NCBI GenBank assembly: GCA_015068935.1
Contig: SVJO01000001.1
Span: 1 to 64,000, forward strand
Reading direction: 5' to 3'
Origin: Oscillospiraceae bacterium
GTDB lineage: Bacteria > Bacillota > Clostridia > UBA1381 > UBA9506
Length of the DNA stretch: 64,000 nucleotides
The notes beneath the pieces are model-generated. The model had not been told where the DNA came from. It saw nothing but the letters and a program-made list of their open reading frames with translations, and did no database searches. This document shows positions 22,523 to 30,848 of the stretch, piece after piece. Every line of letters starts with the position of its first letter. Position 1 is the first letter of the stretch. Position numbers and translations under genes: made by a program.

Positions 22523-23334
22523 TGAAATTTGTTGAAAACAAACGAAGCGCGGATTCGGCTGGCGTGTATCTTTCAGACTGGGAAATAAAAGGTATAACGA
22601 ACGGAGACGTTACAACGTTATGCAGGGTGTTAGAAAGTTTTTCTGCTGTTTGTGGAGAGAAAACCAGAAAAAAAATGATAGCAGCTATAAACAAACGACC
22701 TTTACCGAAAGAAGCTGAAGGTGACGAATATAGGGGTGCTATAGATTACTCTGATACACCTTTGCGTGGTAGACATTATATATATTTATGGTTTGATTCC
22801 GACGGGGAAATTTTTTACATTGGAAAAGGGGAAGGCAACAGAGCAACAAATTTAAGTCAAAGAAGTAATCTGTTTAAAGAAAAAGCTGTAGGTGGGAAAT
22901 GTATAATTCTTGCTTATAATATTGATGAAATATATGCGTTAGATTTAGAAAAAATCCTTATTTTAGAATCTGTTGTTTGCGGGAAACAAATTATAAATGT
23001 AAAAAGCGGCAGCGGTGTTGATGCCGTTCAATACTGTACGAAAGATAGACACGCTTTGCTTTGGTATTGGAATCATGTTGGTGTTGTTGATCGTTTTTCA
23101 AAGCTTATTGGCGAAAATATATTATACGATGCTACAAACAGTGAACTTTATGAAACCCTCGACGAACGTCATATTTGGTGGGAATATCACAAAGAAATAA
23201 GGACAAATGATAAAAAAGTGTTGTCCGAAATTTCTAAAGAAGAAGAACGTTTGAAAAAGCAAAGAGAATATAGAACTAAATATAGGCAAAAGAAGAAATT
23301 AGCATCCTCTCAACAATTAAAGGAGGCTATCTAA
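22522..23334 (+). CDS. GIY-YIG-type nuclease domain protein
   Basis: The 270-residue protein has a central YIYLWFD ... IFYIGKGEGNRA core (around residues 85-110), matching the GIY-YIG nuclease signature with the conserved glycine and arginine. A basic coiled C-terminal end (EEERLKKQREYRTKYRQKKK) may bind DNA. It is coupled to the resolvase gene. It could be a homing-type or defence-related nuclease; its target is unknown. Confidence 0.7.
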   Translation: MKFVENKRSADSAGVYLSDWEIKGITNGDVTTLCRVLESFSAVCGEKTRKKMIAAINKRPLPKEAEGDEYRGAIDYSDTPLRGRHYIYLWFDSDGEIFYIGKGEGNRATNLSQRSNLFKEKAVGGKCIILAYNIDEIYALDLEKILILESVVCGKQIINVKSGSGVDAVQYCTKDRHALLWYWNHVGVVDRFSKLIGENILYDATNSELYETLDERHIWWEYHKEIRTNDKKVLSEISKEEERLKKQREYRTKYRQKKKLASSQQLKEAI

Positions 23335-23415
23335 GTGAGTTTTTTAGTAATAATATTGGGAATAATTTATTTCCCGATAGCAGTTATATTAGCGTTGTTG
23401 AAGAAGTATAAGTAA
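23335..23415 (+). CDS. 26-residue single-span membrane peptide
   Basis: The frame begins at GTG after AAAGGAGG and reads SFLVIILGIIYFPIAVILAL, then KKYK. It is clearly similar to the 27-residue peptide at 20645-20728 on the opposite strand (hydrophobic core followed by KKY). It is too short to assign a function. Confidence 0.5.
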   Translation: MSFLVIILGIIYFPIAVILALLKKYK

Positions 23416-23453
23416 AAAAGCCGCCGGGCTTAAACGGAGAAAGGTAAATAGAT

Positions 23454-23756
23454 ATGAAAAAGAGGACAAAGGTAATACTGGGAGTAATTATTGGGGTGTT
23501 GACTATATACAGTGTGATAGCGACGTTTGCTGTTCGAGAAATGACAAACAAAAATATTGTAGTCGCAAGAGCAACAGACAACAAGTCAGAATATTTTCAA
23601 ATGAAGGCTTTTGCATATTCCATAGCAAGTGCCGTTGAAAAAGGTCAATATGACGAAGAACAAATAGATTATTTGATTAAACAGAGAGTAGAAAATTTTG
23701 ACTACGACGAAACTGCTTTCCGCAAATGTGTTGATTTAATTTTAAAAACAGAATAA
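23454..23756 (+). CDS. membrane-anchored small protein
   Basis: The 100-residue protein has an N-terminal membrane segment (VILGVIIGVLTIYSVIATF) after a KKRTK positive start. An external or cytosolic helical domain follows. It closes the resolvase operon and is followed by a strong terminator. No family was recognised. Confidence 0.55.
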   Translation: MKKRTKVILGVIIGVLTIYSVIATFAVREMTNKNIVVARATDNKSEYFQMKAFAYSIASAVEKGQYDEEQIDYLIKQRVENFDYDETAFRKCVDLILKTE

Positions 23757-23779
23757 AGAGCTTATACATAGAGCGCCCG

Positions 23780-23819
23780 GAGCGCCATTCACAGAAATGT
23801 GGGTGGTGCTCTTTTTTTT
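23780..23819 (+). terminator. rho-independent terminator
   Basis: A 14-bp stem (GAGCGCCATTCACA with TGTGGGTGGTGCTC, counting G-U pairs) closes a GAAA tetraloop and is followed by eight T residues. It separates the accessory island from the packaging genes. Confidence 0.85.
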
Positions 23820-23836
23820 ATATATTTTTAGGAGGT

Positions 23837-24184
23837 ATGGAAGTGAAAATAGTAAATGTGTTAGGTACAGATTATAAAATTTTTTTAAGGAGTATAAACG
23901 ACGACGAAACATTTGAAGATTGCGACGGATATACTGATTGGACCACTAAAGAAATTGCTGTCAGAGTTGAGGAAGAAACAGAAAAAGGCAGTTTGAAAGA
24001 TATGGACTGTTATGTAAAGAAGGTGTTAAGGCACGAAATTGTACACGCATTTCTGTTTGAAAGCGGATTGGCAGAGAGTTCTGGTGAAACAGAAGCATGG
24101 GCGAAAAACGAAGCAATGGTTGATTGGTTTGCACATCAAGGCGAGAAAATTTATAAGGCATGGGAAGAAGCGGAGGCGTTATGA
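23837..24184 (+). CDS. HExxH metallopeptidase-like phage protein
   Basis: The 115-residue protein contains RHEIVHAFL, an HExxH zinc motif, followed by an acidic helix (ETEAWAKNEAMVDWFA) that could supply the third ligand. Small proteins with this layout often precede large terminase genes in Firmicutes phages. Whether it cleaves proteins is unknown. It starts after AGGAGG and overlaps the terminase start by 4 bp. Confidence 0.7.
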   Translation: MEVKIVNVLGTDYKIFLRSINDDETFEDCDGYTDWTTKEIAVRVEEETEKGSLKDMDCYVKKVLRHEIVHAFLFESGLAESSGETEAWAKNEAMVDWFAHQGEKIYKAWEEAEAL

Positions 24185-25797
24185 TGGAGATTGCAGTAAT
24201 TGAGAAAATAAAGAATTTACCGCAGCAGACAGAGGAAAGTTTAACAGATGCGTTTGGTGTTTTAATGAGCATTGAGGACAGAAAATCTGTAGATGAATAC
24301 GTTCGCTGGGTAAGAACTGAGGCTATGAAAATAAAAAGTGCTACGATGTATGACTTGATTAAGCGAACATATATGTATTCTGCTCAGTATAGTTTCGATG
24401 ATTTCATGGTTGCTATGGAATGGAACCGAGAGCCGAAAGCGCGTTTTTGGCTACCTCGCCGTAAAGTTTTGGAAGGTAAGCATAAGATAGCGACACAGAT
24501 TCAGGAGTTTATAGACGATCCGAATATGTTGTATTTAGGTTTTTCAATGCCTCCGGGAACTGGAAAAAGTACAATGATAAAATTTCTGTTATCGTATATA
24601 GCCGGAACTGAGCCTAAGAGTGCGAATATGTACGTAAGTTATTCAGATGGAATGATAAAAATGATGCTCGATAGTGTTAAGAGTATGCTGACTGATACCG
24701 CAGAATATTGTTTTCATGAAATATTCCCCGGACTTGGTATGCCGGACACGTCTGCTGAATATAAGACGATTTCGTATAGACGTGCTGGTGACTTCCCTAC
24801 TCTCGGTCTGGTTTCGCTTGGTGGTTCTGTTACGGGCCGTACGCGTAGTAATAGATTTCTTGTGACAGACGACTTGGTTAAGAATAAAGAGGAAGCGCGT
24901 TCACCTGAACGTCTGGAAAAACTGTATGGAGATTATACAGCGACGCTTACTACTCGTATGATTGGTGATTCTGTGAAGCAGATACAGCTGGGTACGATAT
25001 GGAGTGCTTATGATCCGATTAGCAGAATGAAAAGCGAGCATGAGAACGACCCACGTTATAAATTTATTGCTATTCCTGTATGGGACGAAAACGAGCAGAG
25101 TAATTTTGAATATGAGCATCCTGACAGATACACGACAGAAAAGATACGTGATATTAAGAAAACGATAGACAGCGCGGATTTCGAGTGTTTGTTCATGCAG
25201 CACGGTATTGAGAAGGAAGGTTTGGCGTTTCCGTCGGATAGCTTGAATTATTATAACGGTGTGTTGCCTCCGGGAGAACCGGATAATATTTTATTTGCGT
25301 GTGACGTTGCGTTTGGTGGCGGTGATAGTCTGAGTATGCCGATAGCGTATGTGTATGGAAGTGCTGTATATATTCACGATGTTGTTTTTGATAAAGGAGA
25401 TAAATCCGTAACAGAGCCGCGCGTTGTTGGTAAGATTTTGCATCATAAAATCAAGATGGGACGATTTGAAGCGAATAACGGCGGTGATTTTTACGCGGAT
25501 GATATTAGTGCTGAATTGAAGAAGCAAGGGTACAGTATAAATATTTCTAAGAAAAAAGCACCTACGAACATGAGTAAGCTGTCGCGAATTGAACAACACG
25601 CGCCGAATATCAGAGAATTTTATTTTCTTGACGATGCACACAGAACCGATGAATACAGACGTTTTATGAACGAGGTTACTGGTTTTAGTTTTACAACGAA
25701 GAATGTTCACGATGATGCGCCGGATAGTTTGGGCCAGCTTGTAGAATTTATGTCGAATGGTGTAAAAAGTGTATCTGTTGCAAAGAGATTATTTTAG
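24181..25797 (+). CDS. terL: terminase large subunit
   Basis: The protein has 538 residues from the ATG after GGAGG. The ATPase half has Walker A SMPPGTGKST (122-131) and a Walker B-like RFLVTDD (225-231). The nuclease half has FACDVAFGGGD with D375 and FYADD near 440, then a third acidic cluster (DDAPDSLGQL). It is the DNA-packaging motor that cuts concatemers and pumps DNA into the capsid. The usual partner, the small subunit, lies 5 kb upstream across an accessory island. Confidence 0.95.
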   Translation: MMEIAVIEKIKNLPQQTEESLTDAFGVLMSIEDRKSVDEYVRWVRTEAMKIKSATMYDLIKRTYMYSAQYSFDDFMVAMEWNREPKARFWLPRRKVLEGKHKIATQIQEFIDDPNMLYLGFSMPPGTGKSTMIKFLLSYIAGTEPKSANMYVSYSDGMIKMMLDSVKSMLTDTAEYCFHEIFPGLGMPDTSAEYKTISYRRAGDFPTLGLVSLGGSVTGRTRSNRFLVTDDLVKNKEEARSPERLEKLYGDYTATLTTRMIGDSVKQIQLGTIWSAYDPISRMKSEHENDPRYKFIAIPVWDENEQSNFEYEHPDRYTTEKIRDIKKTIDSADFECLFMQHGIEKEGLAFPSDSLNYYNGVLPPGEPDNILFACDVAFGGGDSLSMPIAYVYGSAVYIHDVVFDKGDKSVTEPRVVGKILHHKIKMGRFEANNGGDFYADDISAELKKQGYSINISKKKAPTNMSKLSRIEQHAPNIREFYFLDDAHRTDEYRRFMNEVTGFSFTTKNVHDDAPDSLGQLVEFMSNGVKSVSVAKRLF

Positions 25798-25823
25798 CGG
25801 GACAAAGATGTTTGTCTCGCCTA

Positions 25824-25853
25824 TTGAAAAAATATTGTAAAGATTTGTATAAT
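25824..25853 (+). promoter_or_regulatory. possible promoter before the portal gene
   Basis: TTGAAA (25824-25829) and TATAAT (25848-25853) are 18 bp apart. A GGGACAAA/TTTGTCTC hairpin (25799-25818) lies just upstream. Confidence 0.5.
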
Positions 25854-25890
25854 GTAGGTGTAAAAATAGATTGTTGGTGGTGAGCGAATT

Positions 25891-27330
25891 TTGCCGATGT
25901 TTGGTAGAGAAAAAATATATACTGATGTAGAGCGCATCACTGCTAAAAACGTGGTTGAAGTGCTACATAAGGCGTTGCTTATACATGGTAAAAACCAGAA
26001 CGAGATAAATTATCTTTGGGAATACTATTGTGGCAAAACGCCTATTTTGAGTAAGACAAAAGAAATTCGCAAAGAAATCAACCATAAAATTAATGTAAAT
26101 AGAGCAAACGAAGTCGTAACATTTAAACGCGGGTACGGTTTTGGAGAGCCTATACAGTATATTCGCAGAGGTCAGGATGAAAAATTAACCGACGGAATTA
26201 ATGCTTTAAATGAATATATGTTCCAAGAGGACAAGCAAGCAAAAGACAGTGAGCTTGCCGAATGGTTTTACACATGTGGTTTAGGACTTCGTATGGTACT
26301 TCCCGGCCCTGATGCAGACGAGCCGTTTAAAATTTACACGCTCGATCCACGATATAGTTTCGTAGTTAGGTATAACGGCTTAGGTGAAAACGTTGTTATG
26401 GGTGTTAAGTTTATTCTGAAAGAAAATAAACAGCCGATATACAGTATATATACACCTGAGTTTTATTTTGAGATCGAAAACGGCATAATTACGAAGAACG
26501 AAGCTCACGTGTTGGGTTGCGTTCCAATATTTGAATATAAAACAGGCACAGCAAGGTTGGGAGCATTTGAAATTGTTCTGCCGTTACTCGATGCGATAAA
26601 CGAAGCTGAATCGAACAGACTTGACGATGTAGTTCAGTTCGTAAATAGTTTTTTGGCTTTGTTAGGTGGCACTATAGATGATGAAACAGCAAAGAAACTT
26701 GACGAATATAAAATGTTGTGCTTGCCGGAAGGTGTGGACGCTAAGTATTTGTCTGCTGCTTTGAAACAGAACGATATTCAGGTTCTTGTAAATAATCTGT
26801 ATGAAACAGTGCTTACGATAACCGGACTACCGAACAGAAACGGCGGCAGTAGCACAAGTGACACCGGGAGTGCTGTTATAATGCGTGACGGTTGGGAATC
26901 AGCCGAGGCACAGATGAAATCCATCGAAAACGAGTTTAAAAGAAGTGAGAAAGAGTTTTTAAGGCTTGTTTTAAGGATTTTAAAAGACATGTGTGGTATT
27001 GATTTAAACGTCCGCGATATTGATATTAAATTTTCTAGAAGGAATTACGATAATTTACAGACTAAGAGTCAAGTTTTAACCACTATGTTAAATAATCCGA
27101 AAATACACCCTGAGTTAGCGTTCCTTCACAGTGGAATGTTCCTTGACCCGGAGGGTGCATATTTACAGAGTAAAAAATGGTGGGAAGAAAATCAGCAGAA
27201 AGCAAAGGAGGCGTTTGAAAGTGAAGTACAGAGTGACAACGAGAAAAGCACCGACACAGAAAACACCGGAGCCAAAGGTGGCAGAAACACCGATAACGGA
27301 AACGGCACAAACACCGAAGAAGAAAAATAA
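25891..27330 (+). CDS. portal protein (SPP1 gp6-like)
   Basis: This 479-residue protein is of the SPP1/gp6 portal type: an N-terminal HKINVNRANEVVTFKRGYGFGEP segment, a central LLDAINEAESNRLDDVVQFVNSF helix and a C-terminal tail of low complexity rich in E, K and T. It forms the dodecameric ring at the capsid vertex. The start is TTG 25891 or ATG 25897 after GGTGGTGAG. It follows terL as usual. Confidence 0.9.
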   Translation: MPMFGREKIYTDVERITAKNVVEVLHKALLIHGKNQNEINYLWEYYCGKTPILSKTKEIRKEINHKINVNRANEVVTFKRGYGFGEPIQYIRRGQDEKLTDGINALNEYMFQEDKQAKDSELAEWFYTCGLGLRMVLPGPDADEPFKIYTLDPRYSFVVRYNGLGENVVMGVKFILKENKQPIYSIYTPEFYFEIENGIITKNEAHVLGCVPIFEYKTGTARLGAFEIVLPLLDAINEAESNRLDDVVQFVNSFLALLGGTIDDETAKKLDEYKMLCLPEGVDAKYLSAALKQNDIQVLVNNLYETVLTITGLPNRNGGSSTSDTGSAVIMRDGWESAEAQMKSIENEFKRSEKEFLRLVLRILKDMCGIDLNVRDIDIKFSRRNYDNLQTKSQVLTTMLNNPKIHPELAFLHSGMFLDPEGAYLQSKKWWEENQQKAKEAFESEVQSDNEKSTDTENTGAKGGRNTDNGNGTNTEEEK

Positions 27331-27346
27331 ATAGGACGGTGATTTT

Positions 27347-27490
27347 ATGAATGAAATACGCTGTCCGAAATGTGGAAAATTACTTGGATATTTCAACGGC
27401 AAGGGTGAAATACAGTGTCCCCGTTGCCGGAAGGATAATAAAGTATATTTTGACACAGTTAAAAAAATTATAGAAATCAGAGCGTCTTGA
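27347..27490 (+). CDS. Com-like zinc-ribbon protein
   Basis: This 47-residue protein begins MNEIRCPKCGKLLGYF and has a second CPRC pair, the layout of phage Mu Com, the RNA-binding translational activator of the Mom DNA-modification gene. No mom-like gene was found nearby. A hairpin overlaps its stop. The role here is unknown. Confidence 0.75.
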   Translation: MNEIRCPKCGKLLGYFNGKGEIQCPRCRKDNKVYFDTVKKIIEIRAS

Positions 27491-27532
27491 ACGCCAGTTA
27501 CCGAGTAAATCTCGGAAGCTGGTGTTTTTTTT
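27490..27532 (+). terminator. terminator after the Com-like gene
   Basis: AACGCCAG pairs with CTGGTGTT and CCGAG with CTCGG in one interrupted stem, followed by eight or nine T residues. Partial read-through to the capsid genes must occur, or a further promoter exists. Confidence 0.75.
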
Positions 27533-27626
27533 ATTGGCAGAGAAGCCATAAATCGCAACCGTCAAGCAAAAGACGCAAAAACAGAAAAACGTGAGAGAAC
27601 ACGATAAACGCAAAGGAGAAAACGAC

Positions 27627-28199
27627 ATGAAAATTGATTTTTCAAGCATTGAAGGTTACGAGAACATGACCGCAGAGGAAAAACTTGCTGCATTGGAGGC
27701 TATGGATATTCCTGAGCCTGATTATACGGGTTGGGTAAAAAAAGATGTAGCTGACAAGTACGCAAGCGAGGCGGCTGGTTACAAAAAACAGCTCCGTGAA
27801 AAGATGTCGCAGGATGAACAAGAAGCGGCTCAACTTAAAGAAGAATTAGCAGCAGTGAAAACAGAAGTTGAAAGCTTGCGTCAGGAAAAGGCTGAAACAG
27901 AATTGACAAAACGTTGGATGGGTATTGGCTATTCTGAGGAACTTGCTACTGCTACAGCTAAAGCTTCTGCTTCTGGTGATATGGATACTGTATTTAAAAA
28001 CCATGCTAAGTTTTTAGCTGACCGCGAAAAAGAACTCAAATCTGAGTTGCTTAAAAAAACCCCGACACCTCCTGCCGGAGATGGGGATAAAAAAATAACT
28101 AAGGAAGATTTTTCAAAAATGTCCTTAGCAGAAAAACAGAAATTTGCTACGGAAAATCCGGAAGCATACAAAGAAATTTATTCACACAAGGAGGAATAA
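27627..28199 (+). CDS. capsid scaffolding protein
   Basis: The protein has 190 residues from the ATG after AAAGGAG; the upstream frame extension lacks a site. The central coiled coil (EQEAAQLKEELAAVKTEV) and charged, lysine-rich C terminus (EDFSKMSLAEKQKFATENPE) are typical of phage scaffolds of the DUF4355/gp20 type. It guides capsid assembly and leaves the mature head. It lies directly before the major capsid gene. Confidence 0.85.
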   Translation: MKIDFSSIEGYENMTAEEKLAALEAMDIPEPDYTGWVKKDVADKYASEAAGYKKQLREKMSQDEQEAAQLKEELAAVKTEVESLRQEKAETELTKRWMGIGYSEELATATAKASASGDMDTVFKNHAKFLADREKELKSELLKKTPTPPAGDGDKKITKEDFSKMSLAEKQKFATENPEAYKEIYSHKEE

Positions 28200-28202
28200 G
28201 AA

Positions 28203-28988
28203 ATGGCACATAAAATTTATGACAATTTCGTCCTCGAAAACGAAATCGAGGACCAGTACAACTCACTTCTTGACCTTGCTCAGTTCTGCACAGTTGATAA
28301 CAGTTTAACTGGCACACCCGGTATGGTTAAGAAAATCAATGTTTATTCAGCAACCGATGGCACTGAAAAGCTGGCTATGGGTGCTGGTAACACTAAGAAT
28401 ATTGAAGTGGATTACACACCGGAAGAATACAGAATTCTCATGGCACAGAACCGCTTTAAGTATTTTGATGAACAGGAAATGACAGACCCGATGATTGTAA
28501 CAACCGGTATTCGTCACATGGCAGTTGATATGTTCAACACTGTAAACGCTGACGTTTTCGCTGAGTTTAACAAGGCTACATTAGAGCATACATCATCTGC
28601 ACCTGATTTTGGCTGTTTTGCTGATGCTGCTGCATTGTTAAATGTAGAAAACATCGAGGGTCTTGGATTATTTGCTTTTGTAAATCCGAAGGATATGGCT
28701 AAAGTTCGTAAAGCTCTGAAAGACGAGTTGAAATACGTTGAAGCATTTGCTAAGAGTGGATATGTCGGCACGATTGCTGGCTGGAACCTCTACACAAAGA
28801 AAGATGCTGTCGAGAACACTATTGTTGGTGGAACTCGTGAAGCTGTAACTTTGTTTAACAAGAGAGGCACAGAGGTTGAACAGGCTCGTAACGAAGATAT
28901 TCGTGAGAATACTATTTGGAGCCGTAAGTATTACTTAGCTGCGCTTACAGATGCAACAAAAGCTGTCAAGATTACTCTTGGTGCGTAA
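28203..28988 (+). CDS. major capsid protein
   Basis: The 261-residue protein follows the scaffold gene by 3 bp. It contains conserved capsid-like segments (VDYTPEEYRILMAQNRFKYF, then LGLFAFVNPKDMAKVRKAL and the GWNLYTKKDA stretch) of the HK97-like fold seen in Firmicutes siphoviruses. A strong AAGGAGGAA ribosome site fits high expression. Codon choice here is the most optimised in the prophage. Confidence 0.85.
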   Translation: MAHKIYDNFVLENEIEDQYNSLLDLAQFCTVDNSLTGTPGMVKKINVYSATDGTEKLAMGAGNTKNIEVDYTPEEYRILMAQNRFKYFDEQEMTDPMIVTTGIRHMAVDMFNTVNADVFAEFNKATLEHTSSAPDFGCFADAAALLNVENIEGLGLFAFVNPKDMAKVRKALKDELKYVEAFAKSGYVGTIAGWNLYTKKDAVENTIVGGTREAVTLFNKRGTEVEQARNEDIRENTIWSRKYYLAALTDATKAVKITLGA

Positions 28989-29007
28989 TTAAAGGAGGTA
29001 TTTAACT

Positions 29008-29400
29008 ATGGCTATATCTACATTAGGCGTAACGCTTAAAATGGGCGAGAGCGAAGGCGCTCTTGAAAAGGTTGTTGACATTAAGGATTTCCCGGACCTT
29101 ATCGGTGATCCGAACATGCTCGAAACCACAACACTGTCTGACGAGGCAGTAACAAACATTCCCGGTATTCGTTCTTCGGATATGCTCACATTCACATGTA
29201 ACTACACCAAAGCTGATTTCACTGCTGTAAATGAAAAAGCTAATACAGCTTTATATTACAGTTTAGAGTTCTCAGATGGCTCTAAGTTCACATGGCAGGG
29301 ACAGCACACTTGCGGTGTACCCGGTAAAGGTGTTGACGAGGTTATTGAATTTACAATTAATATTGCTGCATCTACAGCGGTAGAATTTGCGGCTGCGTAA
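29008..29400 (+). CDS. major tail (tube) protein
   Basis: The 130-residue beta-rich protein is of the small tail-tube type: KVVDIKDFPDLIGDPNMLETTTLSDEA near the start and a Thr/Ala-rich end. It polymerises around the tape measure. It lies directly after the capsid gene and before the tail chaperones, ahead of the head-tail connector genes, which is not the usual order. A strong AAAGGAGG site precedes it. Confidence 0.85.
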   Translation: MAISTLGVTLKMGESEGALEKVVDIKDFPDLIGDPNMLETTTLSDEAVTNIPGIRSSDMLTFTCNYTKADFTAVNEKANTALYYSLEFSDGSKFTWQGQHTCGVPGKGVDEVIEFTINIAASTAVEFAAA

Positions 29401-29410
29401 ACAAAAAATA

Positions 29411-29436
29411 TGGGGTGGGGTTACTTCCCTACCCCA
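29411..29436 (+). other. hairpin after the tail-tube gene
   Basis: TGGGGTGGG and CCCTACCCCA pair around a TTACTT-type loop. No T-run follows, so it may stabilise the upstream capsid and tail mRNA rather than terminate it. Confidence 0.45.
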
Positions 29437-29469
29437 CAACAAAAATAAAGAAATAAGGAGAACGCCAAA

Positions 29470-29793
29470 ATGAGTAAAATCACACTTAATTACAACGAAA
29501 AGGATTACACATTGGAGTATAACAGACAGAGCGTCCGCATGATGGAAAGTCAGGGTTTTGTGTTGGAACAGATTTCTGAGAAGCCTGTTACCATGATTCC
29601 GATGATGTTTTCCGGTGCATTTATTAAAAATCACAGAGGTATGAAACGTGCGCTGATAGACGAGATTTACGATGAAATAGCTGATAAATCTGGCTTGCTT
29701 AACGCACTCATGGAAATGTATGCAGAGACGATTTCCAGCTTGACAGATGAAAAAGAAGTCGAGGGAAACGCGATCTGGGCGGTAGTGAAATAA
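29470..29793 (+). CDS. tail assembly chaperone, short form (gpG-like)
   Basis: The 107-residue protein has the DUF5055 pattern of phage tail assembly chaperones: LNYNEKDYTLEYNRQSVRMM at the start and GLLNALMEMYAETISSL near the end. It binds the tape measure during tail assembly. A slippery heptamer GGGAAAC at 29763 in the correct phase predicts that part of the ribosomes shift -1 and make a longer fusion. Confidence 0.85.
   Translation: MSKITLNYNEKDYTLEYNRQSVRMMESQGFVLEQISEKPVTMIPMMFSGAFIKNHRGMKRALIDEIYDEIADKSGLLNALMEMYAETISSLTDEKEVEGNAIWAVVK
29763..29769 (+). other. -1 ribosomal frameshift site G GGA AAC
   Basis: The heptamer reads G GGA AAC in the zero frame, a standard X XXY YYZ slippery site, 22 bases before the stop of the short chaperone. 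After a -1 shift the frame stays open for 135 more codons to 30176. Confidence 0.85.
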
Positions 29794-30176
29794 ACAAAGA
29801 ACCGCCCAAAACTTATACAGAAGTTTTTGAGGAAGTATTTCCTTACTATTTAGCTATCGGTATGACGTTTGAACAGTTCTGGTGCGAGGAACCAAAACTT
29901 GCAAGCGCGTATCGAAAAGCTGATGAAATTCGCCGCCGCAGAATGAATGAGGAGCTATGGCTTAACGGTATGTACACAGCCGATGCCCTTGCTGCTACTG
30001 TGGGTAATATGTTCGCTAAAGGCAATAAAAATAAATATCCTTCTGAACCGCGTCCTATAACTCGTAATGAGATTGAGGAACGTCAAGAACGTGAACGACA
30101 GGCGAAGGTTGAAAAAATTAAAGCTACGTTTATGACGAGAGCTTTAGATGTAAACAAGAAAATTGGGGGTGCATAA
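29769..30176 (+). CDS. tail assembly chaperone extension (gpT-like), made by -1 frameshift
   Basis: This 135-codon extension is read only after the -1 shift at GGGAAAC, giving a fusion of about 235 residues. It contains the conserved VFEEVFPYYLAIGMTFEQFW segment and a basic helical tail, as in gpGT-type proteins. An internal ATG (29862) exists but has no clear ribosome site, which supports expression by frameshifting. The ratio of short to long forms controls tail assembly in lambda. Confidence 0.8.
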   Translation, partial: RDLGGSEINKEPPKTYTEVFEEVFPYYLAIGMTFEQFWCEEPKLASAYRKADEIRRRRMNEELWLNGMYTADALAATVGNMFAKGNKNKYPSEPRPITRNEIEERQERERQAKVEKIKATFMTRALDVNKKIGGA

Positions 30177-30178
30177 CG

Positions 30179-30502
30179 ATGACAGATAGTGAAAAAAGAA
30201 CAGAACTTGCTACAAGTATTTTACCGGACACTGATACAGACGAGGTGCTTAATGCTATGTTAGCCGATGCTGGAGCGCTTATTCTGAATCGTATGTACCC
30301 CTTCGGCTATAAGGAGGGTGTGACTGTACCTCCCCGCTATGAACGTATTCAGATTCAGCTTGCCGTTGAATTATATACGCATCGTGGCGCGGAGGGACAG
30401 ACTTCTCATAGTGAAAACGGCATTAGCCGTAGTTGGCCTGAGGAAAGCGCATTATTAAAAAAGATAATACCGAATTGCGGGAGCGTGATTAGTAATGCGT
30501 GA
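30179..30502 (+). CDS. head-tail connector protein
   Basis: The 107-residue helical protein (DTDEVLNAMLADAGALILNRMYP ... ERIQIQLAVELYTHRG in part) matches the small helical adaptors (gp6/gp15 type) that bind below the portal. Its ATG follows within 2 bp of the chaperone stop, and it overlaps the next gene by 8 bp. In most siphoviruses it directly follows the capsid gene. Confidence 0.7.
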   Translation: MTDSEKRTELATSILPDTDTDEVLNAMLADAGALILNRMYPFGYKEGVTVPPRYERIQIQLAVELYTHRGAEGQTSHSENGISRSWPEESALLKKIIPNCGSVISNA

Positions 30503-30848
30503 TTTAAAAAGAAATCATAGAACGTTTTATTATGCTACGGTAACAGGCACAGAACCGATTTATGATGAATACGGGAATGACACTTTGGAAACACGCACGA
30601 TATACGGTGCTCCGCTTACTTTAAGAGCTAACGTAAGTGCAAATATAGGTGAAGAAGCGGTTGAGCTGTTTGGTTCGCAAACGGAGTATAGCCGTACAGT
30701 TACTATGGTAAATTGTCCGCTTACCGAGGGCGACAAAGTATGGTTTGATGTCGATCCTATGGGCGAACACAATTATATTGTAGCGAAGGTAGCTGACAGT
30801 AAAAATGGTTTTTTAGTGGCACTACGGGAGGTGTCGCAACATGGGTAA
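30495..30848 (+). CDS. head closure / stopper-like protein
   Basis: The 117-residue protein is predicted to be a beta barrel (FYYATVTGTEPIYDEYGND ... LTEGDKVWFDV ... YIVAKVAD), the layout of stopper proteins such as SPP1 gp16. Its position between the connector and HK97-gp10-like genes supports this. It begins at an ATG overlapping the previous gene. Confidence 0.65.
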   Translation: MRDLKRNHRTFYYATVTGTEPIYDEYGNDTLETRTIYGAPLTLRANVSANIGEEAVELFGSQTEYSRTVTMVNCPLTEGDKVWFDVDPMGEHNYIVAKVADSKNGFLVALREVSQHG

